Positions 1 to 12,405 of a stretch of DNA of 64,000 nt are shown here, piece by piece. The stretch spans positions 6,511,545-6,575,544 of the forward strand of contig CM051456.1 in the NCBI GenBank assembly GCA_028274465.1, given 5' to 3'. A program made the translations under genes and the position numbers. A model generated the notes under the pieces. That model had not been told where the DNA came from. It saw only the letters and a list, made by a program, of their open reading frames with translations, and did no database searches. This DNA comes from Plantago ovata. Its lineage: Eukaryota; Streptophyta; Magnoliopsida; Lamiales; Plantaginaceae. Position 1 is the stretch's first letter, and each line of letters opens with the position of its first letter.

Positions 1-1940
1 AAGCATACACACATCCCCACGGTGGATACTTGAACATTGCTGTAAAACTTCCACAAATGTCTCTAAAGCCAGATATGGGTCCAAAAGCATATATTGCTTA
101 TGGATTTCCCCAGGAACTGGGGTGAGGAGATTCTGTTACAAAGTTGCACTGTGATATGGCTGATGCAGTAAGTTCCCTACTTTAAATTTGTATATGTTGT
201 CTTTTTTGCATGTTCCCTTTATGTGATCTGTCCATTCTGCATTGTAGGTGTACGTATTGACTCATACTGAGGAGGTGACTCTCAATGACGAGCAGCTTTT
301 GACTATCAAAAAGCTTCAAGAGATGCATGCTCTTGAGGATGAAAAGGAACTCTACAGAAATAATCAGCGAGTGAATGTTGAGAGAAATGATAAGTTTGGG
401 ACATCCAGTAATGAGCAGCATAATTCACTGGTAATTGCCCGAACAAGTGTAGAAGGTCATAAGGATATACATATAAAACAGGAAAAAGATGAGGTTCCAG
501 GAAATCTGTCAGAAAATATTCTGGACCCTGATGGTGGTGCTCTGTGGGATATCTTTAGGCGGGAAGACGTGCCAAAACTAGAGGAATACATAAGGAATCA
601 CTTCAAAGAGTTCAGGCATATCTGCTGCAAACCATTATCTGAGCTTGCCCATCCTATCCATGATGTATCTATATACTTGAATATGAAACATAAAAGCAGA
701 CTCAGAGAGCAATATGGTTAGTATTTTGTGCTTAGCATGACATCTTTATTTAACTGGTGAAAGAATGTTTGTTTTATTTTGATCATTCTTCATACTTTTG
801 TAGGAATTGAGCCATGGACATTTGTTCAGAAACCAGGGGATGCTGTACTTGTACCTGCTGGCTGCCCCTACCAATTTAGAAACTTAAAGGTATAGAGTTG
901 TTTGTGTGCATATCCTTAATCCTTGATTGTTCTGTTCTGTTAGACTTATCACTTACGGGTGTGTGCTCAGTCGCCATGTTCCATTATCACTTACCTTGTT
1001 TTCATTATTGTGAATGATTTTAATTTACTCAACTCAAGAAATAGAAATAGCAGGAGCTATAAAATGGGGGGAACAATGGTTTTCACACAAGTCTCTCAAT
1101 CTAATCTTTTCCTCTTTTTATCCCATATTACATCTATATAACTAATTAGATACCAACTGTTCTAGAACCACATTAAGCAGACATTAACTCAATTTAGAGT
1201 ATAATAACGTGTTAAATGATTGAACCCAAAACCTCCTGCTTAGGAGAGTCATGTGGTGGTGTAACTTGCGGTTATGATAAATTACTTTGCGCTCTTAATG
1301 TAATCTCAATTACATTAACTTTCATAATATGGAGATTGGTCTCTTAGCCAAGCAGTTTTCTGTTTTTTTCTTCCTATCCTGGTATCTGGTGCATCACATG
1401 CTACTTATTGGTATGTTTTCAGTCATGCATAAAGATTGCTCTTGAGTTTGTCTCACCAGAAAGTGTTGGAGAATGTATTCGGTTGACTGAGGAATTCCGC
1501 CTTCTACCAAAGGGTCACAGGTCTAAGGAAGACAAGTTACAGGTACGAGTCATGACATCATTTCATGTGCCTATGTAGTAATTAAGTTATTTTCAAAGCT
1601 TCAGTGCAAATGATGAAAATGACTGACTCTCTGTTTACAGGTAAAGAAAATGATTCTTTATGCAATCGAGCAAGCAGTGGAAAATGTACAGAGAAATCAA
1701 GGCTCAGTTAGAGATGGTATGTATTTTATACTCAATATCCATCGTCCTAGTTGCATCCTTTTGACCAAAAAAAAAAAAAAAAAGATTATTTTGATATTCT
1801 TCTTTATCTTATTTGCTAATGATCCAGTAAGTCGTTCCCCTAAAATTCTTTACTATGTGATTACTGGGCCAAGGGAATTGTTCTTGAGTTGTATGCTATC
1901 CCAGACTCATAGGAAGGTAGAATTCCGTAGCAAGGCTTAG
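1..1940 (+). pseudogene. JmjC (KDM3/JMJ25-type) gene copy A, 3' part, nonsense mutation
   Basis: This is the 3' half of a JmjC-domain histone-demethylase-like gene whose 5' part lies outside the window. Exons read by homology to copy B are 1-167, 248-716, 804-889, 1423-1542 and from 1641. All introns are GT-AG. The iron-binding His-Cys-Asp codons lie at the end of the first exon. Fifteen or so bases earlier, the CGA (Arg) of copy B is TGA at 123-125, an in-frame stop that removes the catalytic half of the cupin. At the distal iron-ligand position the codon is Tyr (869-871), not the usual His. The last exon lacks the stop used by copy B (GGT ATG TAT instead of GGA ATG TAA) and reads on to 1938-1940 through a poly-A tract. 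Nucleotide identity with copy B is very high, including introns, so the duplication is fairly recent. Family assignment is firm; loss of function is inferred. Confidence 0.85.
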
Positions 1941-2640
1941 CAATGGAATCTCATTGGGAGCGGCCTACTGATGCATGGGGAAAGCCTAATCTTAAATTCT
2001 CTGATGCAGAACATTTATGTTAATAATGGCCTCCCCAAAAAATCACATTTCTCAAGTGAGGTTGTCATAATAAGCCTGCTTGGGCATACTTATGTTTTTT
2101 TTTGGGATTGGATGCTTAACTTTTACGTAGTGTAAAGACCGAAGAAACTTGTGAGCTTTACTTTAATTCCTGACATAGTTCACATTTCTGGCAGAGTGAT
2201 GGAAGAATCTTGATTCTAGTAGCTATACCTTCCCGTTGGTACATACACTGTTCGCTATATTTTGGATACGACACTCGATGTGTTCATGAAGCTGAGAAAG
2301 GCTTAATTCTCCGTCTGGAACTGCTGCTTTCTTCCTCTGAAGTCTGAACTAGGCATTGATTGCGATCTTATATGAAAAATGTCTTGTCCATATATACAGT
2401 TTTACAAGGATTTCTTTTGACTATACACATGGACGATGGCTTTGTGCTTATATATTGAGCAACTCATTTGTTATCCTACATTATAACTCGCTTGGAGCGT
2501 ACCATCTTACGCTTTAAAATCACAAGTTGCAGTTTATCTTAGCTTTTAGTCTTTCACCGTCTGTACTGACCGTACATATCCACTTCAAAATGCGGACAGT
2601 ATAAACATGCATTAAACACTTCTACGATGTCATGTACAAT
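1941..2640 (+). repeat. 3' flank of JmjC copy A, duplicated downstream of copy B
   Basis: This non-coding stretch aligns with the DNA after copy B (about 11793-12375 and 17101-17175). Shared landmarks are the words around 'gcagagtgatggaagaatcttga' and 'cacaagttg'. It shows that the tandem duplication covers the 3' flank. It also supplies the empty reference that defines the 4.7 kb insertion after copy B. Confidence 0.8.
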
Positions 2641-4030
2641 TAATTAACTAACTAAAAAAGAGGCACATGCATATGCGACCTCTTATCTCCCTGTTATGGT
2701 TGCATGACACACTTTCGAATGCCAGTCCGTGAAGTAGGTCAATGGACTACATAGCTTTTAAAATATATAAAATCATCAGGGAGGTGTTATTGCATGGAGG
2801 AGATGTTTGGATTGTTTTGGAGTGAATTTTGATTTTGATGAAAGATGAGGTGTTTTAAAATTTGGTATTTAATTTGTTTATTTTAATAGGTTAAGGTATA
2901 GGGATGAATGGATAATGTAAGGAGGAGAGAAGATGAAGTTATGGGTAATGTATGAAACATAGTTTTAAGTAGGGATAATGTATGAAAATGTGATTTGAAA
3001 TAATAATGAATTTTTAATTTAGGGATGAAAATTCAATGTCAAAGTTGAAATGTTGATTTTGGACTACGAAAATAAAACATTGTATTTGGGAGTCCACTCC
3101 CAAAAATCAAGGTTGGGTTCCTTATATCTCAGGCCCAAGACACGGTTGGTGTTCTGCAGCCCGTCAAGCAGTGGTTATGGCAGATGATTTAAATTTGGGT
3201 CAGCTACAATTTGGGTAAAAAATGGGCTTGTATTTACGTATTGGTCACTAGCACAATTTTATTTACACTCTGATACCATATGAGACTTTTGTTGGATGAG
3301 TAGGCCGTCACTGACAACTGAGATGAGTTCATGTCCATTCGTTTTTCACCTTGGCCACGCCAAAACAGTCCAAGACCGAAATTAACTCAAGGTAACTCTG
3401 ATTTTTCCCCCAAAAATCAATTTTGGTGCCTGAAGCTCTGATTCTCCCCCAAAATCGATTTCCCCCCAAAACACACTTCGATTTTACCTCCATTTACCTC
3501 CATAATAGCCTCAATTTCACTATTACAGCACATGAATTCAGATGAAAAAGAGGTGAAATCTGCACAATCAATCATTCTAACAGTGCAAAAATGTCTAGAA
3601 GACTGCAACCAAACCCAGACGGCAAACAATTATCAGATCCATGTTACTTCCACCTCCAGCCAAACCCAGATGGAAGATCAGTGACCTGAACTCCAACTCT
3701 TAACCCCAAAGCAACAATCGCAACTTCAAATTCGGAATAGACTCTACTTACGTACCGGAGATGAAGACGAGGTGTAGAGGAAAATAAGAAAAGAGGTGGC
3801 AACCCGTGAAGAAAGAAGAAGAATATGAGGAAACAGGTATCAGAGAAAATTAAAATTGATTGATGAAGATGAGAATTATAGACCGAATGGGGGGCCTTGG
3901 AAGGTTCAAATTGAAGACAGTTGGACTTTTCTTTTTTGTTAATATCATTGGATTTCAAAGGCCCAAGCCGCCCAACTTCTAACTAAGTTTATTTCTTTTT
4001 ATGATATATATTTATTTTAAATATTATTTT
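2641..4030. other. Intergenic DNA, no gene recognised
   Basis: This is AT-rich intergenic sequence. Short open frames on the minus strand at 3417-3629 and 3644-3958 have no recognisable motif, and their composition is that of chance frames. The GA- and CT-rich stretch at 3540-3850 could be a decayed 5' UTR, but nothing supports a gene. Confidence 0.5.
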
Positions 4031-4562
4031 TAGTACCTCGATATTTAGTATCGGACACTTGGTACTTCGATAATTAGTACCTCGATACTTAGTATCCTAT
4101 TAGTTTTAGTACCTCGATATTTAGTATCGAATACTTGGTACTTCGATAATTAGTACCTCGATATTTAGTACCGGATACTTGGTATTTCGATAATTAGTAC
4201 CTCGATACTTAGTATCCTATTAGTTTTAGTACCTCGATATTTAGTACCGGATACTTGGTACTTCAATAATTAGTACCTCGATATTTAGTACCGGACACTT
4301 GGTACTTCGATAATTAGTACCTCGATACTTAGTATCCTACTAGTTTTAGTACCTTGATACTTAGTATCCTACTAGTTTTAGTACTTCGGTACTTAAATAC
4401 CTTATTGGTTTTAGTACCCTGATACTTAGTACAACGTTACTTTTAGACTTTTAGTACCCGACAATTAGTACCTTACTAGTTTTAATACTTCGATACTTAG
4501 TATCAGACACTTAGTACCCGGTTAGTTTTAGGATCCGATACTTAATATCCACTAATTTTAGT
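4031..4562. repeat. Higher-order tandem repeat (minisatellite) of GTACCTCGATA words
   Basis: About 530 bp is built from variants of 'tagtacctcgatacttagta'. Two unit types alternate. One is about 44 bp and contains 'ggacacttggtacttcgata'. The other is about 32 bp and ends 'tcctattagtttta'. Units run roughly in the order long, short, long, long, short, long, long, short, short, then degenerate toward 4560. Each unit contains inverted words (GTACC/GGTAC, TATCGA/TCGATA), so each can form short hairpins. No coding role is seen. Confidence 0.9.
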
Positions 4563-5580
4563 ACCTAGAAAATTAATAAGCGGCTAATTTATTGTAAATT
4601 GTGATATCCAACATTTTAAAAACCTGAAAATTACGTGAAATTTATTTTGTTAGTTCTATTTATTTAACTTTCTTACTATGATGAATCACTTTCTAGAAAA
4701 TTTCAATTAGTCAGGCAAATGGATGGTTGGGGGATTTCAATTTGTTTTGACTTGGCTGCAGAATTTTTAAAAAAATGTGAGTGTTTTTATGTCTTTTATG
4801 TTTTTACCAACCGCTACATATTTTACTGCCTATTGATTGTTTATGGTAAAATCATAGGCATTATGAATCCTGCTGATGGTAGTAGACGTGGCAACATAAG
4901 GACTTGACAGCAGATTGCCAACACACACAATGGCACATGCCATATGAATCTAGTAGCCTAAATATTTCTTTCAAATTGGTCAACAAATAGTACTACACTG
5001 TAAATATGGTATCTAATGGTTTAGATTTTTGTGCTAGTTACCATAGTGTTAATTGTGTTCCAATTGGGTATGAATTGGTAAAAAACCCATTTAAATTTCA
5101 GGAGGGTGGTCTTGACCTTGAGGTGATACTGACTAATTGTTTTTTTTACTAATAGGTACCACTTTGTGACCAACTTAGCATAAGAGAGTCACCTTCCCCA
5201 TGCCTTCATTCAAATTATTCAATAGTAGTAGGAGCTATCATCGAAGAAACCAAATGTTTAGTTTCTATATTTAGCATTCTTTTCCTCTGTGTTTTGTTAG
5301 CTAAAGACATGTCTAATAACTAAAAACATCAATCTAGTAAATGGTGTTCTACGTGATTTTATTTATTTTTCAATTAAAAACAAGTAATTTAATTAGATTT
5401 ACCAAGCAATACAACTTCTAGCTTTATAATTTTAAATTGATTCTCAACTAAAATATTGCACCGTACTAATTTCCGGTTAAAAACTTAAAATCAATTTTTA
5501 AATAACATTTTAATATGATATACTTTGTGGTTTTTGTGGTTCAAAATGAAAAGTGGTGCGGTAGATTTTTAACCTAGATC
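4563..5580. other. Intergenic DNA upstream of JmjC copy B
   Basis: This is AT-rich sequence with no convincing gene. A short + frame at 4719-4907 has no family features. The last part is the presumed distal promoter of copy B. Confidence 0.5.
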
Positions 5581-5606
5581 ATATTAATATTATATATGTA
5601 TCCAAT
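5581..5606 (+). promoter_or_regulatory. TATA-like region of JmjC copy B
   Basis: The AT-rich word 'attatatatgtatcc' lies just before a CT-rich leader (about 5610-5714). That leader ends at a good donor (CAAG|GTAACT at 5714/5715). An 864 bp 5' UTR intron then runs to the acceptor TTCAG at 6578, and the start codon follows at 6599. The placement rests on spacing and composition only. Confidence 0.45.
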
Positions 5607-6598
5607 TCCAGTGGAGTCCACAGAAAGAATCTCCAGCTTTCCTTCATTTAAAATCATCGGCTCAGCTCCAGCTCTTCCACTGCTAAATTCTCAACTAAAT
5701 TTCGCACAACCAAGGTAACTTTTTCAGGTCTTCATCTTCAACATTTTCATCTCTGTTTATGAAGTAGCCTGTAATGACGATTTCAGATGCTTGTACTCTA
5801 TGCTTTATTTGTTGTATTGTAGTGTATTATATGTATATGTATACCTTCATCATTTTGGTTTTGCTTTCTATTCGCAGCCAACCTCATGCGTTTGCAGCCC
5901 TAAGTTTAAGTGAGGTTGATTTAGATTTGAGAATTTAACACTGTAATACGTGTGCAGTGTGCTTTTATATTTTCTCATTACAGCTCACAAGTTTATAATA
6001 TTCAATAATACCAAAATTGTGTATGAGAGTTGATGAAATGTTTTCTGTATATGGATGATTTTGTGTGTTTGTGTTGTGTATAGTATTTTCTGATAACCTA
6101 TCTTCTGTTTGGAAGTGATTGTAATGGGTTACTTTTTGTGTTTAAAGAAGTATGATAGTAGCTTTTATTTTGTCATATTTCCATGTTTTATCATACTAAA
6201 ACACGAACAGAGTCCTTATTGATGATCCTCTTAATGCATAGTATGATTTTTATTCTTAGATAGTTAGGTATCATTTCTTAACTTAAATAAAGGTTAGTGG
6301 AGTTGAAAAATTCTTCGATGGACCTAGTCTAGAGTAAGTTCATAGGCCATGTGGTTCAAAATCAATCACATCATATTTTCTAAAGTGATGTGGCTGATTT
6401 TAGATCACATGGTCCACAACTTATTTATATACCATGGTCTATGGAATAATTTCGCAGTAGAGTCATTGTTGTCGGGGTAATGTATTGAACATATTGCTTG
6501 AATTTCCAGTTGAATTCAGTTCAACTTATTAGTAGTAATTAGTCCATGCCCCTGATGACTAACTCTTTATATCTTCAGCTTCTTGCTACTTGGTTAGA

Positions 6599-6930
6599 AT
6601 GGCCAGTGACAGTGTGACAATATTTTGTCAATGGAACGGAAAGATTACTTCCTGCTCTCGTGGAGTTGCTTATGAAGGTGGTGCATCTAAGCTTATCAAA
6701 GTCAGCACTAGAATTGACTATAATGATTTGGTGGAAAAACTGTATAGTGTCACAGGCTTTAATAAACTTGTGACTGTCATCAAGATCACTTGTAGATATC
6801 CAATTCACCTTCAGGAGTATAAACCCGTACCAGTTGATGATAATGAGTCTCTAAGTATAGTTTTTGATCTGATAAAGCGGCCAGATATCAATGGTTTAGA
6901 ATTTTACTTGGAAGCCACCCTCCAAGAAAT
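6599..6930 (+). other. MULE-transposase-like PB1 module encoded by exon 1 of copy B
   Basis: The first ~105 residues open [16 protein letters not shown]. They contain an EGG-x-KLIKV segment, a [14 protein letters not shown] segment, ITCRYPI, a [14 protein letters not shown] segment and end near ELYLE-like 'LEFYLEA'. This is the pattern of the PB1-like region found at the N-terminus of many plant MuDR/MULE transposases. It is not part of known JMJ25 proteins. Copy C instead starts with a 34-codon Lys/Arg-rich exon. Splicing from GGTAAGT at 7311/7312 to the acceptor at 7524 joins this module in frame to the zinc domain. The family call comes from remembered patterns, not from a search. Confidence 0.55.
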
Positions 6931-9900
6931 GGATGGGCAAACCAATGATCCAGAGTCGACCTTGGATGAAAATAGGGAGGTGAAGGAGGTATCTAATGGA
7001 ATGACAATGTGTATAACTAATTGTCGATTTTCTTGGGAGAAGCTAGGTGAAGCGAAAGATTCTGAAAATCTGACGGTGGGTCTAAAGAGAAAGAGGGAGA
7101 GGATCAAAAGTGATTCCAGTGGTGGTAAGACTGGGAGGCAAGAAAAACATCAGAAAAAAGCAACCCAAGAAAATGGATGGAGGGAAAAGCTATTGGAAGA
7201 TGGAGAGGTAGGTAGTGATAACTTAGGGCCAGAGGAAGATCTCGTAGGGAACCAGGGAAAACGGTGGCCTGGAAATTCTTCAGATGCTGAGGGGAGGAGA
7301 AAGAAGATGGGGTAAGTAGCAACAACAGAGTTGGAAAAAGTAAAGGAAGTACTCTTGGAGTAAAGGGAGATAAACGGGATGTTTCCAAGTCCAATCAACA
7401 AAGTACACTTAACAAAAATGTAAATGATATGGTTGTTTATTATTGTTTCCATTATTAAATATTGTCACTGGTCTATTTTTTAACTTATCTTTCTTGTGTC
7501 TTGCCTGTCTTGTGGATAATAGAGGAACAAGGCTGAATCTAACATGTGTCACCAGTGCCAGAGGAATGATAAAGGGAGAGTAGTGCGTTGCACCAAGTGT
7601 AAAAGTTATAGATATTGTGTACCTTGCATGAGATGGTATATACTTTATCTTTTTACTCGAAACATTCTTCTCTTTCTGTTTTGTTTGGTGGTTCAGCGAA
7701 TAAACTTGAGGTGGCTGCAAGAGCAGTTTTCACTTTTCAAGTTCACTAAGTTGTTGAAACAAGAAATATTTAGAAACACCGAGGCATGAATATGATTTGC
7801 AGTGACAATAACTTTTACTAAAGTACTTCTTTTCTCCCTTCACTTTTCATTTTTATTTTCTGAAAGTTAGTCACACACGCAGGTATCCTCGAATGTCGGA
7901 AGAGGATTTTGCTGAAGCTTGTCCTGTGTGTTGCAGCAACTGCAATTGCAAGAGATGCTTGCGGCTGGAGGTGCCATTTAAGGTTTGCTTTATATACTTT
8001 ATGCTTTTCCTGAACGTTATTGTGTTTAGCATGTCATATTTCCAGAAGCTGTTGCCATCTTGTTGCTTTGCTGTTCTTTTTACTCTTATTTATTTCTCCA
8101 ATCATTTTCACGAAATGTTTTCCTGTTCCGGTATTTATGTTTTTTTATGTATTTACCATGAAGCACTGGAACAACCTGAGAGTGGAACCCTTTTTTGAAG
8201 AGAATCCGCAGTACTCGAAATACATCCTTGTGAAGCTTCTGCCTTTCCTGAGACAATTTCAAGCAGATCAAATGGCAGAGAAGCAAATAGAAGCAATGAT
8301 AAAAGGTACTCCTGTCATGGTTGATGGTTGAGAAGAGTTAAGTGGATCTTCGTTTTCGGTGCTCTACTTATTTGTTCCCTTTTCACCCAATCTGAACATA
8401 GCGGAATCCTTTCGAGGACTCTTATATTTCTAGAATCTATCCCATGGAACATTAACGGTAAGGAGTTTGGATGTTCAAGTTGTTAGTAACATGAATAATC
8501 AGTGACCGACTGATGATGCTTGTTGGTTGGTAACTTTAGAAACTTCATCATAACAGGTGAATGTGCCCCACAAGGGGTCGGACTTGAGAAGGGAACTTGA
8601 ACAAATGCCAAGTGCTGAATACACTGTTTTCTAATATTGATGAATTTATTGGTCATGTGTTTTAAATAATGGCCCATCATATTATTTATACAGCTGTACT
8701 ATCTTGTAAAATTCAAACACTTTCTTTGATCAGGGACACCGATTTCAGAGGTGAAGCCACAAGCGACAAAGCACTGGGCGGATGAGAGAGTGTTCTGGTA
8801 CATTTCAGTGTTCCTCACATACTTTGTATATATATGATCTATCATTTTCTTGAAAAGACTCTTCAAGGATATTGTTTATTGAATGAATTTATGCAGTAAC
8901 CACTGCGAAACTTCTATCATTGATTTTCACCGGAGCTGCCTTAAGTGCTCGTATGACCTATGCCTTACTTGTTGCCAGGAGCTCCGAGAGGGATATTTGC
9001 TGGGAGGTGATGAGGAATTGGGCTTTAAATAATATAGATTATTAATTCAGGTATTTGTGTGATATCAGTTTTACTAATTGAACTTATGATGAAACAGTTG
9101 AAGGAACTACAAGTAATTCGGACGAGTTAAACGACGGATGGAGATCCACAGAATCTGGGATTATTCCGTGTCCACCACAGTGGTTGGGGGGTTGCGGTAA
9201 AGAAACTCTAGAATTGAAGTGCCTCCTGCGTGAAAATTGGGTCGCTGAGTTGTTGCTGAATGCAGAAAATTCAGCCAGGAGAGAAGTGGTTGAACATGTG
9301 TCTGAATATTTCGAGCACAAGTGTTCATGTTTGAAGAGCCTCGGTGAGAGTGGAAGTTACAGTGATAAGTTATGCAAAGCATCTTCTCGGAAAGGAGGGG
9401 ATAACTTTTTGTACCGTCCAACTGCGAAAGACCTTAAGCATGATGATTTGAAACATTTTCAATGGCATTGGGCTAAAGGTGAACCTGTCATTGTCACTGA
9501 CGTGTTTGAGAATTCATCAGGTTTGAGCTGGAACCCATGGTTATGTGGCGTGCATGTCGCCAGATAACAAACAGCAAACAGAAGAAATCACTTGATTCAA
9601 CTGTCATAAGTTGCTTGCCCTGGTGTGAAGTAAGTTTTCTTGTTTTCTATACTATCTCCTGTTCTGGGAGCTAGATTAATTGTTCTATGAAAGTTCCGGT
9701 CATGGAGTATCATGGTATGAGCCATGAGAATTGAATTGCATTCTTCAGTTATTTTATTTGGTTCCTGTATTTCTTTTAATATCTACCCCATTTAACCAAA
9801 ACCATCAGTGTGCAGTGATGTTTTTAATTATTTATTTATTTAATTGTTTTTTCTCGCCCTTCTTCCTTTTTTAATCTTCCTTTTTTGTGTGTGTACTTAG

Positions 9901-11792
9901 AAGTATGAAAAGATTAATAAATCAGTGTGTCCAATGACAAGCAGGTTGACATGAACTTGAGCCAGTTTTTCAAAGGCTACTCGAAAGTTCGATTGGACGA
10001 TGATGGATGGCCTCAGCTTTTCAAGTTAATGGATTGGCCTTCATCCAATTTATTTGAAAAACAGCTACCTCGTCATGATGCTGAATTTATCCATTGCTTA
10101 CCTTTTAAACAATACACACATCCCCGCAGTGGATACTTGAACATTGCTGTAAAACTTCCACCAAAGTCTCTGAAGCCAGATATGGGTCCAAAAGCATATA
10201 TTGCTTATGGATTTCCCCAGGAACTGGGGCGAGGAGATTCTGTTACAAAGTTGCACTGTGATATGGCTGATGCAGTATGCTCGATACTTCAACTTTGTAT
10301 ATGTTATGTTAGCTTTTTCTGCTTTATCTTCTGACATGTTCCCTTTATGTAATTTGTCCGTTCTGCATTGTAGGTGTACGTATTGACTCATACTGAGGAG
10401 GTGACTCTCAATGACGAGCAGCTTTTCACTATCAAAAAGCTTCAAGAGATGCATGCTCTTGAGGATGTAAAGGAACTCTACGGAAATAATCAGCGAGTGG
10501 ATGTTGAGAGAAATGATCAGTATCATGTGTTGGAAATTGCCAAAACAAGTGTAGAAGGCCACAAGGATGTGCATATAAAACAGGAAACAAATGACACTTC
10601 GGTTCCTGGAAATCTGTCAGAAAGTATTCTGGACCCTGATGGTGGTGCTCTGTGGGATATCTTTAGGCGGGAAGACGTGCCAAAACTAGAGGAATACATA
10701 AGGAATCACTTCAAAGAGTTCAGGCATATCTGCTGCAAACCATTATCTGAGCTTGCCCATCCTATCCATGATGTATCTATATACTTGAATATGGAACATA
10801 AAAGCAGACTCAGAGAGCAATATGGTTAGTATTTTGTGCTTAGCATGACATCTTTATTTAACTGGTGAAAGAATGTTTGTTTTATTTTGATCATTCTTCA
10901 TACTTTTGTAGGAATTGAGCCATGGACATTTGTTCAGAAACCAGGGGATGCTGTACTTGTACCTGCTGGCTGCCCCTACCAATTTAGAAACTTAAAGGTA
11001 TAGAGTTGTTTGTGTGCGTATCCTTAATCCTTGATTGTTCTGTTGTGTTAGACTTATCACTTACGGGTGTGTGATTTTAATTTACTCAACTCAATAAATA
11101 TAAATAACAGGAGCTATAAAATGGGGAGCTATGATTGTCATATAAGTCTCTTAATCTAGTCATTTCCTATTTTTATTCCCCTATACACATCTTAATCAAT
11201 CTAATCTACTCTAGAACCACATTCAGCAGACATCAAGTTAATTTAGAGTATAATACCTGGTTAAAAATGATGGAACCCAAACTACTTGCTTAGGAGAGTC
11301 ATGTGCTGGTGTAACTTGTGGTTATGATAGATTATCTTACCTTCTTAATGCAATCTCAATTACATCAACTTTCATAATAAGGAGATCGGTCTCTTAACCC
11401 AGCAGTTTTTTTCTTCCTTTCCTGGTATCTGGTGCATCACACGCTACTTATTGGTATGTTTTCAGTCATGCATAAAGATTGCTCTTGAGTTTGTCTCACC
11501 AGAAAGTGTTGGAGAATGTATTCGGTTGACTGAGGAATTCCGCCTTCTGCCAAAGGGTCACTGGTCTAAGGAAGACAAGTTACAGGTACGAGTTATGACA
11601 TCATTTCATGCGCGTGCCTATGTGGTAAATGGTAATTAAGTTATTTTCCTTCTGTGCAAATGATGAAAATGACTCAATCAGCCAATTGAATTGACTCTCT
11701 GTTTACAGGTAAAGAAAATGACTCTTTATGCAATCGAGCGAGCTGTGAAAGATATAGAGCAAAGTCAAGGCTCAACTACAGATGGAATGTAA
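6599..11792 (+). CDS. JmjC-domain (KDM3/JMJ25-type) protein, copy B, one frameshift
   Basis: This is a putative histone H3K9 demethylase-like nuclear protein with a chimeric N-terminus. Coding exons are 6599-7311, 7525-7635, 7883-7982, 8164-8305, 8734-8797, 8897-9006, 9098-9629, 9945-10274, 10374-10824, 10912-10997, 11466-11585 and 11709-11792; all introns are GT-AG. Adding one base near 9530 makes the total 2844 nt, or 947 residues. In order it has a PB1-like module, a Lys/Arg-rich linker with a KRKRE nuclear-localisation-type motif, a cysteine-rich zinc domain opening CHQCQRND (7544 on), a second Cys-rich block (8897-9006) and JmjC. His-Cys-Asp is at 10253-10261. The distal ligand position is Tyr (10977-10979). 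TGGGAA in copy C is TGGAA here, so the frame as written stops at 9565-9567. An alternative first exon could run on to about 7418 if one G were missing from the run near 7291. It may be a gene with a sequence error or a young pseudogene. Confidence 0.8.
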
Positions 11793-12375
11793 TTATACTT
11801 AATATCGGTCATCCTAGTTGCATCCTTTTGTCCAACAAAAAAAAAAAAAGATATTTATGTTAATGGCCTCCCAAATAAATTCATATTTCTCAAGTGAGTC
11901 AAGTCAGGTTGTCAATATAAGCCTACTTCCGCATACTTATGTTTTTTTTTTTTTGGGATTGGATGCTTAACTTTACGTAGTGGAAAGACTGAAAAAACTT
12001 GTGAGCTTTACCTGAATTCCTGACACCGTTCACATTTCTGGCAGAGTGATGGAAGAATCTTGATTTAGCTCTACCTTCCTGTTGGTACATACGCTGTTCG
12101 CTACATTTTGAATATGACCCTCGATGTGTTCATGAAGCTGAGAAAAGCTTGTCCGTCTGGAACTACTGCTTTCTTCCTCTGAACTAGCTAGCTCAAGGCA
12201 TTTGATCGGAATCTTTGATGAAGAAATATCTTATATACGCAAGAGCCATGGCTTGGTGCTTAACTCATTTTGTTATCTTACATTATAACTCGATTGGAGC
12301 GTAACCATCTTATAAGCTTTAAAATCACAAGTTGTAGTTAATCTTAGCTTCAGTCTTGGTCTTTCACAGTACATA
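11793..12375 (+). repeat. 3' flank of JmjC copy B, homologous to flank of copy A
   Basis: This is non-coding DNA paralogous to 1941-2590. Homology stops abruptly after 'agtacata' at 12375 and resumes at 17101, which marks an insertion. Confidence 0.8.
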
Positions 12376-12390
12376 CTAGAATTTAACGAC

Positions 12391-12405
12391 ACACGCTACG
12401 CGTGT
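12391..12405. repeat. GC-rich palindrome at left end of the 4.7 kb insertion
   Basis: ACACGC-TAC-GCGTGT is a perfect 6 bp stem with a 3 base loop, followed by TGCTACG. It stands out from the AT-rich surroundings and lies 16 bp from the insertion junction. Confidence 0.7.
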